From the NCBI RefSeq assembly GCF_009665255.1, contig NZ_CP035686.1:2552001-2616000 (forward strand): 64,000 nucleotides of DNA, given 5' to 3'. The translations under genes and the position numbers were made by a program. Origin of the DNA: Vibrio metoecus (lineage in GTDB: Bacteria; Pseudomonadota; Gammaproteobacteria; Enterobacterales; Vibrionaceae). Shown in pieces: positions 8,991 through 17,400 of the stretch. Numbering within the stretch: the first letter of the stretch is position 1; every line of letters starts with the position of its first letter. The notes beneath the pieces are model-generated. The model was not told the origin of the DNA. It saw nothing but the letters and a program-made list of their open reading frames with translations, and did not search any database.

Positions 8991-10630
8991 GATTCCCTCT
9001 TAATCTGTATAATTTCTGTTCTTAGGCAACCACTAATAAAATCTATTTCAATTTTCTTATTTGCAATAGACTTACCAAACTCAGGATGCCAAGTGCTATC
9101 TTGTATAGTTATTGGCTCTGCACTGACAATTAAGCAAAGAATTTCACCATCTTGTATGATTTTGAGCTTTTTTTCTGACAGTTTAATTACGTTAACGTCT
9201 GGATGAATATGCAGATGAAAGCGGGCTTGAATTGGCTTCGACAAGACATCACTGATAATAATGCTATCATGCGTACAGTCGAGTTCTCTCGTATGGATAA
9301 CTTTTGGACTCTGTTGCATGTAGCCGTTGTGGCTTGCGATTAATTGAACTTTATTCTCATCACAGGTTGCCTTTATCAGCTGAGCATAAGCACGCCTTGC
9401 CACCCTAAATCCAGACCAAACCTGTGAGGAGTCATACCCTGATACTGATACTGTATTATGTGCTGGAGTTTTACGCTGGCGTAAACGCTCAGCACTTGTG
9501 CCATATAATGATGTGCCTGAATTAACAAAAACGCGTTGCTTACCTATAGATAATTCAAAACTCAAAGTATCTGCATGTGCATGACCTGGTAAATAGTCAG
9601 GCCCAACATTTGCGTGATCAAAAATAACAGTGTAGTTCGCTAATGAGACTCGACTGTAACCACTGTTCTTGTTGGTAATTAATTTTTTTTCAACATTAGA
9701 ATATATTAGACCTAATTTTCTCGCATAAGAGAAAATTTGCTGAGGGCGCATCGCTATACCAATAGCGGAATCATTAAAGAAGCTAATCTCACCATCGTCG
9801 TGCATCATGGTCGTCAACCAGAATAATGCTCTTTCTGCCACGCCAGTCCACTTCGGCAAGCAAGCTATAAGCTCTTCTCTATTACTTGTTATCGCTAAGT
9901 CAATCAGCTCTAGCAAGTCCCACAATAAGATTTCATGATACATTGGCGAGAGTTCAAAATGCGCACCATCCGCTAAAAACTGCTCATCCAATTCATTATT
10001 CAGCAATTTAACACCAAGAGTCAGTAATTTATCAGAATTTCCCCCTTTTAAATAAGCACCAACAAAAGTTAGTGCTTTAGCATTTGCAAATAAATGGTTG
10101 CCTAGAATATGGTATTCAAGTTGTTGAGCAAGGACATTAGCTTGTTCCAAGATACTTTTTAGATATTTAGGTTCTGGATCTACTTGTACACTTAGCCATT
10201 TTATCCAATTCACTAAACGCAACGAAATTGGATAAGGCTCCCAACCGTTACCAATACATGGTGGATTTTCAGCAACCCATCTATCAATGAATTCTTGATG
10301 CAGATGATGCCTTGAGGCACCATCTTGCGAACTCAAATCATCAAAATAATGTAAGTTGTACAACCATAATTTAGGCTTAGTTGAGCAATTCCAATTTTCT
10401 GGCTTGTTTACAGTGCCTATTTGATTTAGAAACTTTACTTCGCCGTTACTGAATATGCTTTGTTTATTCAGTAACGGGCCAGACCATCGCCAAAAAAAAT
10501 GATTGGGCTGACCACTATCAACAAATTTAGGTTTAAAGAAACGGTAATAAATTCTATAATATACTTGTTTAAATTTAAGATATTTAACTGTGTGATATAT
10601 ATTAAATATATTTTTTATATGCTTACTCAT
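8987..10630 (-). CDS. Heparinase II/III family protein of the O-antigen locus
   Basis: A 547-residue protein with an alpha-helical N-terminal toroid-like half (residues about 60-320, rich in Trp and His) and a C-terminal heparinase II/III beta domain with the HAHADTLSFELS segment near 350. In the known family these folds carry uronate-polysaccharide lyases. There is no signal peptide or lipobox, so it looks cytoplasmic, which does not fit a secreted lyase. It overlaps the oxidoreductase gene upstream and the GT4 gene downstream by 4 bases each. Its role in O-antigen assembly is unknown; a biosynthetic or editing role is inference. Confidence 0.8.
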   Translation of the reverse strand: MSKHIKNIFNIYHTVKYLKFKQVYYRIYYRFFKPKFVDSGQPNHFFWRWSGPLLNKQSIFSNGEVKFLNQIGTVNKPENWNCSTKPKLWLYNLHYFDDLSSQDGASRHHLHQEFIDRWVAENPPCIGNGWEPYPISLRLVNWIKWLSVQVDPEPKYLKSILEQANVLAQQLEYHILGNHLFANAKALTFVGAYLKGGNSDKLLTLGVKLLNNELDEQFLADGAHFELSPMYHEILLWDLLELIDLAITSNREELIACLPKWTGVAERALFWLTTMMHDDGEISFFNDSAIGIAMRPQQIFSYARKLGLIYSNVEKKLITNKNSGYSRVSLANYTVIFDHANVGPDYLPGHAHADTLSFELSIGKQRVFVNSGTSLYGTSAERLRQRKTPAHNTVSVSGYDSSQVWSGFRVARRAYAQLIKATCDENKVQLIASHNGYMQQSPKVIHTRELDCTHDSIIISDVLSKPIQARFHLHIHPDVNVIKLSEKKLKIIQDGEILCLIVSAEPITIQDSTWHPEFGKSIANKKIEIDFISGCLRTEIIQIKRES

Positions 10631-12765
10631 TGCTGTCTAAGCTGCTCTGCTATATCTATAGAAACCTTCGCCACCTCAAAAATTTCACTTATATCAATAG
10701 GAGACCTGTTACCATAACGAATAGAATCTAAAAACAATTTTGAGCACAAATTTTGACCTTTATCCTGCTTCCAAAGATTCATTCTCTTAAAATCTTTAAA
10801 GCCAAAACCTTTTAGCTTTACAAAGTTATCTAGCTGTAACACCTTACCATCAGCAAACACTTCTATACGTTCTTTCGGGAAATTTGCTGCGCCATTTGCA
10901 TAATACTGAATGGTGCCAAGTGAACCATCAGCAAAACCAAGTATAATAGCCGCTTTGTCTTCAGTAACATCTACAGAGTCACTATCCCCCATCCTACGAG
11001 CTTGAACAGAGACAATCTCACTACCTGCAAGAAAACGCATTAGATCAACAAAGTGGCATGCTTCACCTATGATTCTACCACCACCAACACCAATGTCCTG
11101 TGTCCAATGGTTTGCTGGAATACAACCCGCGTTTATAGTCATAATGAATGATTTGGGGCCTTTTATTGGGTCAATGAGTGATTTCATTTTTTGGATTTGT
11201 GGTGCAAAGCGTCGATTAAAACCAACCATCAATTTAGGCGGATTATTTGATTGAGAAGCTTCAGCATATACTGACTTAACTTGCTCTAGTTCTTCATGGT
11301 GAATAGCCAGCGGTTTTTCAACAAACACATTTTTACCAGCTGATAACGCTTTTTTGACAAAGTGTGCGTGGCTATTATGGCGTGTGACAATAACCACAGT
11401 ATTAATCTTTTCACTTTCAATCAGTGCATCTGTATCGGTTGTTGCTTGTTTGAAGCCAGCTTGATTACCATGAATCACACCATTTATACCACTAGAGGTA
11501 GATATGCTATGCAGTTGTGCACCCGCATTTTTAAATGCAGGGATCAAGACGCGAGACGCATAATTACCAGCACCAACAAACCCTACAACAGGCTCACCAG
11601 CCTTATACTCAACTTCGGGATTAAGCATGAGTGTTGACGTATGGCGAGATTCAACAGGTGAGTTATACTTTAGCAGGATACCAAGTGCCGATTTGTCACT
11701 CGTTAGCAAATCATATGCTTCAGCTGCGTTTTCAAACACAATACGATGCGTTATAAGCGGTTTTACGTTCAGTTGCCCGCCCGACATCATGTCTAAAATA
11801 GCCTCAAAGTTTCTCTGTTCAGTCCAACGAACAAAAGGCAGCGGATAATCATTCCCTTTTTCTTCATAACTCGGATCATAGCGGCCTGGACCATAAGAAC
11901 AAGAAACTTGGAAAGTTAATTCTTTTTCATAGAAATCGGCACGGCTTAGCTCTAAGCCTGTGACCCCAACCAAAATGATACGACCGCGCTTTCGGCTCAT
12001 TCGCGCAGCTTGCGTTATCGGATCATTGGATTTTGTTGAAGCGGTAATAATAACGCCGTCGACACCATTTCCACGACTAAATGCTATACCAGCGGCAACA
12101 GGATCTTGACCTTTTCCTGGATTACACACTTCTGAACCAAATTGCTTAGCAAGCTCTAACTTCGCATCATCATAATCAATAGCGAGCACACGACACCCTT
12201 GGGCTCGGAGTAATTGAACCGTGAGTAGACCGATTAAGCCCACACCCGTCACCACAAATGACTCACCTATAGTCGGGTTAGCGAGACGGATACCTTGTAG
12301 ACCGATGCTAGCCACAACCGTAAACGATGCTTCTTCATCGGACACATTATCTGGAATGAGAGCACATAAGTTTTTGGGCACACGAACGACATCAGCGTGA
12401 GGACCGTTGGAAACAACACGATCTCCAACTTTAAAATGTTTTGCACCATTTCCACTGTCTTCAACAATGCCAACATTACAGTAACCTAAGGGTAAAGGCT
12501 GGGCCAATTTTGACTTCACTGCATCAATGGTTGTCATTAAGCCATCTGTTTGAACCTTTTCCAGAACCATTTTTACTTTGTCAGGCTGGGAACGCGCTTT
12601 ATCAATTAAATTCGCCTTACCAAAATCAACCAACATTCTCTCAGTACCAGCAGAGATTAAAGATGTAGTAGTATTAATAAGAATATAGTTTTTAGTGGCT
12701 TTTGGCGAAGGCGACTCAACAATGGAAGAGCCACCTTTAGCCATATCCTGAAGAATTTGTTTCAT
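10627..12765 (-). CDS. Bi-domain oxidoreductase (medium-chain dehydrogenase plus Gfo/Idh/MocA)
   Basis: A 712-residue fusion. Residues 1-360 form an alcohol-dehydrogenase-like MDR domain with Rossmann motif GVGLIGLLTVQLL. Residues from about 385 form a Gfo/Idh/MocA dehydrogenase with VGFVGAGNYASRVL and the EKPLAI substrate motif. Both halves should bind NAD(P). Such fusions occur beside heparinase-like genes in other polysaccharide loci, but I know of no assigned reaction. It may oxidise and then reduce or isomerise a nucleotide sugar (inference). It is separated by one base from the HisF-like gene and overlaps the heparinase-like gene. Confidence 0.8.
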   Translation of the reverse strand: MKQILQDMAKGGSSIVESPSPKATKNYILINTTTSLISAGTERMLVDFGKANLIDKARSQPDKVKMVLEKVQTDGLMTTIDAVKSKLAQPLPLGYCNVGIVEDSGNGAKHFKVGDRVVSNGPHADVVRVPKNLCALIPDNVSDEEASFTVVASIGLQGIRLANPTIGESFVVTGVGLIGLLTVQLLRAQGCRVLAIDYDDAKLELAKQFGSEVCNPGKGQDPVAAGIAFSRGNGVDGVIITASTKSNDPITQAARMSRKRGRIILVGVTGLELSRADFYEKELTFQVSCSYGPGRYDPSYEEKGNDYPLPFVRWTEQRNFEAILDMMSGGQLNVKPLITHRIVFENAAEAYDLLTSDKSALGILLKYNSPVESRHTSTLMLNPEVEYKAGEPVVGFVGAGNYASRVLIPAFKNAGAQLHSISTSSGINGVIHGNQAGFKQATTDTDALIESEKINTVVIVTRHNSHAHFVKKALSAGKNVFVEKPLAIHHEELEQVKSVYAEASQSNNPPKLMVGFNRRFAPQIQKMKSLIDPIKGPKSFIMTINAGCIPANHWTQDIGVGGGRIIGEACHFVDLMRFLAGSEIVSVQARRMGDSDSVDVTEDKAAIILGFADGSLGTIQYYANGAANFPKERIEVFADGKVLQLDNFVKLKGFGFKDFKRMNLWKQDKGQNLCSKLFLDSIRYGNRSPIDISEIFEVAKVSIDIAEQLRQQ

Positions 12766-12766
12766 G

Positions 12767-13552
12767 CTACTTTCCTACTTGTGAACGTGCGATCTTTCTA
12801 ATCTTAGTAAGGGCATCTTGGGTTAAGTAATTAATTAATACTGCTTTGTACACACCTTTAAAAACAAAAAGGCTCCCAGCAGATGCACCTATTACTTTAA
12901 ATTTTTCAACTAGTTTTAAGATATCTTCCGTCGAACCTGCACCACCAAGAATTGTGAGCGGAACACTTGTTAAGTCTCGCACCTTTTCGGCTAATTTCAT
13001 ATCGTAGCCTTTCATCATTCCATCTTGATCTATAGAGTTGATAACTAATTCACCAATACCCACTTCTTCTAATTCAGATATGACTTGCTCGAACTTCTTT
13101 TTAACTTTTTTCTTACCATTATGTGTGTAAATCTCATAGCAACCTAACAGGTTTTTCTTTACATCTAAAACAACTGCAATGCTTTGTTTACCAATGATGT
13201 CGGCCATTTCACTAAGTACAGCTGGATTACTCAATGCTTCGCTTGAAATTGCAACTTTTTCAACACCTAGTTTAATAATTTCTTGTGCTTGTTGAGCTGT
13301 TTTAATACCACCACCATAGCACAGCGGCATTCTACTCTCATTGGCGAGATGTTTGATCATTTGGTAATCAGGTAACTTGTTTTCAACGGTTGCGTCTATA
13401 TCTAAAACGATCAGCTCATCAACTTCTTTCTCATTGAAGATTTTGACGGCGTTTATAGGATCACCGACATACTTAGGATCTTTAAACTTGACAGTTTTAA
13501 CTAGCCCTTTGTTGTGGATGAGCAAACATGGGGATACTCTTGATCTCAACAT
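12767..13552 (-). CDS. hisF: HisF-like cyclase subunit of the sugar amidination system (WbuZ/HisF2 type)
   Basis: A 261-residue TIM-barrel protein of the HisF family with CYGGGIKTAQQAQEI and ILGGAGSTEDI phosphate-binding loops and the catalytic Asp in LDIDATVENK. The histidine biosynthesis operon is not nearby; instead it lies with a HisH-like gene and a WbuX-like amidotransferase. In Pseudomonas aeruginosa O5 (HisH2-HisF2-WbpG) and E. coli O145 (WbuX-Y-Z) this trio makes the acetamidino group of O-antigen sugars. HisF/HisH are thought to supply ammonia to the third protein. Overlaps the HisH-like gene by 7 bases. Confidence 0.85.
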   Translation of the reverse strand: MLRSRVSPCLLIHNKGLVKTVKFKDPKYVGDPINAVKIFNEKEVDELIVLDIDATVENKLPDYQMIKHLANESRMPLCYGGGIKTAQQAQEIIKLGVEKVAISSEALSNPAVLSEMADIIGKQSIAVVLDVKKNLLGCYEIYTHNGKKKVKKKFEQVISELEEVGIGELVINSIDQDGMMKGYDMKLAEKVRDLTSVPLTILGGAGSTEDILKLVEKFKVIGASAGSLFVFKGVYKAVLINYLTQDALTKIRKIARSQVGK

Positions 13553-14169
13553 AATGAAAACTCAGAAAAATTCTTAAGTAAGTTAATACCATTAGAATGA
13601 CTTTTTTCAGGGTGGAACTGGAAACCAAAAATATTATCTTTTCTTACGGCACAGCAAAAATCATCACCATAATGCGCTTTAATTAGAACATCTTTCTCAT
13701 CATGAGCATCAAAGTAGTACGAATGAATAAAGTAAAATCCTTTTTCGCAATCGATATTACTGAGCAAAGGATGATCTTCAGTGGGCTCAACTTCGTTCCA
13801 TCCCATATGTGGTAGTTTAGGCTTAAACTTAATTTTTGATTCATCGAACTTTTTTACTGAAGCATCAAACCAACCAAGTCCAGGCAACACACCTTCATCG
13901 CTGCTTTTAGCCATGACCTGAAGGCCAACGCAAATACCTAGAACGGGTTTCTTATCAACCATCGCAAAATGGTCCAATGCAGCCCTCATGCCCGATTTAT
14001 CTAGTTGTGTCATGGCTTCGTCAAATGCCCCAACACCTGGTAAAATAATTCTATCAGCTCTAAATAAGTCGTCAGGAGTCCGAGCAAAAAACGTTTCAAC
14101 TTTGAGCTTAGTAAATATATTTTGAATCGCTTGAATATTGCCAGAACCATAATCTACTATTGCAATCAT
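13546..14169 (-). CDS. hisH: HisH-like glutamine amidotransferase subunit of the sugar amidination system
   Basis: A 207-residue class I glutamine amidotransferase. The nucleophile is Cys80 in GICVGLQ and the partner residues His186 and Glu188 lie in FQFHPEKS, so the triad is complete. It should hydrolyse glutamine and channel ammonia to the HisF-like partner encoded directly downstream. Its start overlaps the stop of the WbuX-like gene by 4 bases, which supports a three-protein complex. The gene order points to O-antigen sugar modification rather than histidine synthesis. Confidence 0.87.
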   Translation of the reverse strand: MIAIVDYGSGNIQAIQNIFTKLKVETFFARTPDDLFRADRIILPGVGAFDEAMTQLDKSGMRAALDHFAMVDKKPVLGICVGLQVMAKSSDEGVLPGLGWFDASVKKFDESKIKFKPKLPHMGWNEVEPTEDHPLLSNIDCEKGFYFIHSYYFDAHDEKDVLIKAHYGDDFCCAVRKDNIFGFQFHPEKSHSNGINLLKNFSEFSLC

Positions 14170-15290
14170 CGCTTGCCACCTTTTTCAAGACCAAGCTTTC
14201 TCATTACCCTTGCACCTACATCATAAATCGATTGTAGGTTTTTATAGTCTTTATAGGTTTTGTTTGGTGCTTCAAAATATCCTTTTAGCTCATCTGTGGT
14301 AATGCCGAGCTTATTGGCGATATAATTTAAGTCGTCATCAATGGTCTCTGGGTCATATGGTGGATTTTTCAATTTTCTAAGAGCATCTTCTCTTGTCATT
14401 TGACCTGTGACGATTAAACTAGAGTACTGAACTTTTCTAGTGTCAAAGCCAAATTTCTCATAAAGCCAATAAGATTCATAAAAACGGGTGAAACGTGACT
14501 CAAAATGCTTTTGTGCGTAACGCTGGTATCCATAGTTATCGACTAAAAACTGTGTCGCTTCTTCTTTATTATAAGGCATAAAATCCAGAGGCCTATAAAG
14601 CTTAATACCTTTGATATATGGCAAATACACCTTGTGCCACAAAATGTTTGTCAGTGGGAATTTTTTAAGCTTTTTCGTACCAAACTTTTTCTGGATATCT
14701 TTGATTTGTCGAGAATCTGATTGAAAATACATCCACTCCAGAGGATTACGAATACACTCCGTAGAGTAATTACCACCAGTTAAAATATGCTTAATATTGT
14801 GCTTTGACGCAAACTTGTACATGGTTGCAAAGAACGCATGATCTTGAGGCGTATCAGTATGAGAAACACCAGCCTTAAAGAAAGAAAGTTGTAAGTCTTT
14901 CATTTCTTCCCAGTCAATAACTTCTGTATATAGATCTAAGCCCAGACGATCAACTATTTGCTCTATATTATGCACAGCCTGTTGAGAGTTCCAACCGGCA
15001 TCGACATGAAAAACCAAAGGTCTTAAGCCAAGTTTTTCTTTTGCTAAATAGACTAAGTATGAGCTATCAATACCACCACTCATACCGATAATGCAATCGA
15101 ATTCTTTACCTTCACCTTCTTTCTTAATATCAGCAGCTATCTTAGTTATCTCTATCCACCCCTTCTCATCTGGATGCCAATTAGGCATGATATCACTGTA
15201 AAATGTCGTACAATGATCACAAACTCCATTTTCATCAAAAGTAATTTTCGAATCTGATGTGTCCATTACGCAATTAGTACATACCCTCAT
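14166..15290 (-). CDS. N-acetyl sugar amidotransferase (WbuX/WbpG/PseA family)
   Basis: A 374-residue PP-loop ATPase that should convert an N-acetyl group of a sugar into an acetamidino group using ammonia. The ATP loop SGGIDS is at residues 71-76. Cysteines 4, 7, 24 and 27 form two CxxC pairs that probably bind zinc. It is encoded just upstream of its likely ammonia-delivery partners HisH and HisF. The target sugar is open: the classic partners for L-FucNAc (fnlABC), diacetamido-mannuronic acid or nonulosonic acids are not in the window. A 6-deoxy-HexNAc or ManNAcA derivative is possible. Confidence 0.85.
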   Translation of the reverse strand: MRVCTNCVMDTSDSKITFDENGVCDHCTTFYSDIMPNWHPDEKGWIEITKIAADIKKEGEGKEFDCIIGMSGGIDSSYLVYLAKEKLGLRPLVFHVDAGWNSQQAVHNIEQIVDRLGLDLYTEVIDWEEMKDLQLSFFKAGVSHTDTPQDHAFFATMYKFASKHNIKHILTGGNYSTECIRNPLEWMYFQSDSRQIKDIQKKFGTKKLKKFPLTNILWHKVYLPYIKGIKLYRPLDFMPYNKEEATQFLVDNYGYQRYAQKHFESRFTRFYESYWLYEKFGFDTRKVQYSSLIVTGQMTREDALRKLKNPPYDPETIDDDLNYIANKLGITTDELKGYFEAPNKTYKDYKNLQSIYDVGARVMRKLGLEKGGKR

Positions 15291-15293
15291 TCT

Positions 15294-16406
15294 TTATACC
15301 TTTTCTATAATTTCTATGACTTTATCTGCCATGTTTTTGGTATTATATATTTTTGAAAATTTAAGTGACCAATTACACATTTTTATATATTCCTCTTGAT
15401 TCTCCATCAGTATATTAATTTTATTAATAATATTTTCAGTATTAAGATCATCAACTATAAATCCAGATTGCCCATTTACTATCAAATCTAGTTCGGTTCC
15501 ATCAGCCTCATGGACAATTACTGGTTTAGAACAACACATAGCTTCAGAAATAACGATCCCACCACGACCAGGTATCATTAGTACATTAGTAGCTTTCATA
15601 ACACTCACAATATCTTGGACTTTACCCGTAAATACAACGTTTTTAAGTCCAAGCTCTTTAACCATATTTTTCAATTCACTTAAGTAAGGACCATCCCCAA
15701 CAATTAAATATACTAGAGACTCTAATTGAGCTGACTGATTAGCCATCTTAATTATGAAGTCAGGTTTTTTTACCTCGTCAATTGTGCCAACAAAAGAAAC
15801 TACAAATTTACCAGCAAGGTTGTAGATATCTTTACATTCAATCGAAGTTCTGTTGTCATACTCTAAAAGTGAATCGTAGTAGTCCGTGTCGCAAACGTTT
15901 GTTGCAACAACAATAGGTTTTTTTACGTTATGGGATACTAGAAAATTTTTCCCTAGGGAGCTATAACTTATAAAACCCGAAAAAAAACTTCTAAAAACTG
16001 GCTTCATATATCTATCAAAAAAGCCTAACTCTTTACCTGGAAGAACAAAGAAGCACCACAAAATCAATTTAGGCTTGCCTAAAAACAATAACTTGTATGC
16101 TATAGCTTTCAAATATCCAAGGAAATGACTTTCCGCCTCACAAATGACAACGCTTGGTCTTTCTTTGACTAAAGTCCGAAACAACCCAATATGATTTACC
16201 AGTAGTTTTCCCAAAAATTCATATTTCTTAGAATTTAACATTCTATAATTAACGCCATGAAGATCACTATGATTCTTTGCCTTTAATCCTTCTATATTTT
16301 CTCCTATTAGCATCTGAATGCGATCTTGATTTGATGGTGCAATCCGCTTAAATACACCCAACCTATACTTTGGTATAAAGCGTTGTAAAATAAAAACCTT
16401 ATCCAT
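15294..16406 (-). CDS. Glycosyltransferase family 4
   Basis: A 370-residue GT-B glycosyltransferase. The donor-binding half begins with VSFVGTIDEVKKPDFI (around 210) and contains LIVGDGPYL, VFTGKV and the EX7E-type segment GGIVISEAMCCSKPVIV. No signal peptide is seen; the protein should be at the inner membrane or cytosol. It overlaps the GT2 gene upstream by 8 bases and is 3 bases from the WbuX-like gene. Strongly AT-rich coding sequence compared with the chromosomal flanks fits horizontal origin. Donor and acceptor unknown. Confidence 0.82.
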   Translation of the reverse strand: MDKVFILQRFIPKYRLGVFKRIAPSNQDRIQMLIGENIEGLKAKNHSDLHGVNYRMLNSKKYEFLGKLLVNHIGLFRTLVKERPSVVICEAESHFLGYLKAIAYKLLFLGKPKLILWCFFVLPGKELGFFDRYMKPVFRSFFSGFISYSSLGKNFLVSHNVKKPIVVATNVCDTDYYDSLLEYDNRTSIECKDIYNLAGKFVVSFVGTIDEVKKPDFIIKMANQSAQLESLVYLIVGDGPYLSELKNMVKELGLKNVVFTGKVQDIVSVMKATNVLMIPGRGGIVISEAMCCSKPVIVHEADGTELDLIVNGQSGFIVDDLNTENIINKINILMENQEEYIKMCNWSLKFSKIYNTKNMADKVIEIIEKV

Positions 16407-17400
16407 ACCTTCGTTCCATTTCTTCTATATGATGATAATATTTTGGGAGCATTTTCAATAACATCAGCGTAATACGAAAACCAACTCTTGACTGAATTAT
16501 TCTAGATACCAGCGATAAAAAAATCATTTTATAAAAAGATCTAGCTATCTTGACTTGGAAGAGATAGTTATTTTTATGAAATAAGTAATCAAAACTACAA
16601 TTATTACCTAATGTCTGGTATCTTAAATCTATTAACACTTTGAAGTCGTTGTGAGGGAAAAACATGCCATGTATTTTGGCACTCAGTTTTTCATCTAAAT
16701 TTAAAAATAGATCTTTATAACATCCAACACCTAAGCCAGCTACTCGCGCATAATTATATCCCGTTGACGGAACCTCATAAGTTACATGGTTATCCTTGCT
16801 GTATAGGATTTTACCACCATTGAGCATATAACTTAACAACATTATGAAATGAGGGACATATGAGTTACAATGCATATACCCACATGACACGAAACTATTT
16901 AACACTCTATTCTTATATATGTAATTAGAAAGAAAAATATGACTATTAAATCCACTTACACTTTCCGAAAGATTAATAAAATGCTCAATGGACTTGCATT
17001 CTCCCTCAAATTGAGAGTTTAATTTTATAATTGGGATTTGTAACTTATCAGCGAGAACGATGTTTGAGCGTATTTTACTAAAAAAATCAGGCTCAATTCT
17101 ATCGTCATCTGATAGAATCATATACCAATCGCTTTCAGCAATAAGATGGGCTTTTAATATATTTGCAGACATTCCGACATTCGCTTCATTACGAATAACA
17201 ATAAGCTTATTTTCATCAATCAATCTGGATAAGTCGTTACAATTACGAAACGCTTCTTCGTAATAAACATCAGAGCAATTGTCAATAACTTTAACGATAA
17301 TGTCTTCTGCTAGGGATTTAGTTAGACATCTTAATATTAATGACAGTTTATCTACTCGATTGTAAGAAGGTATGATTATTTCTATTGTTTTATTCAACAT
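16399..17400 (-). CDS. Glycosyltransferase family 2
   Basis: A GT-A enzyme of 333 residues from the ATG at 17400. The N-terminus reads IEIIIPSYNRVDKL, the first strand of GT2 folds, and the metal-binding region is WYMILSDDDR near residue 90. A longer in-frame start at 17427 lies inside asnB and lacks a ribosome site; the ATG at 17400 is preceded by GGAG five bases away and overlaps the asnB stop by 7 bases. The C-terminal half is variable. Together with the two GT4 enzymes it should build the repeat unit. Confidence 0.82.
   Translation of the reverse strand: MLNKTIEIIIPSYNRVDKLSLILRCLTKSLAEDIIVKVIDNCSDVYYEEAFRNCNDLSRLIDENKLIVIRNEANVGMSANILKAHLIAESDWYMILSDDDRIEPDFFSKIRSNIVLADKLQIPIIKLNSQFEGECKSIEHFINLSESVSGFNSHIFLSNYIYKNRVLNSFVSCGYMHCNSYVPHFIMLLSYMLNGGKILYSKDNHVTYEVPSTGYNYARVAGLGVGCYKDLFLNLDEKLSAKIHGMFFPHNDFKVLIDLRYQTLGNNCSFDYLFHKNNYLFQVKIARSFYKMIFLSLVSRIIQSRVGFRITLMLLKMLPKYYHHIEEMERRYG

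Noticed and set aside
12767..14169. hisH and hisF as part of histidine biosynthesis
   Set aside because: No other his genes nearby; coupling to a WbuX-like amidotransferase inside the O-antigen operon points to sugar amidination.
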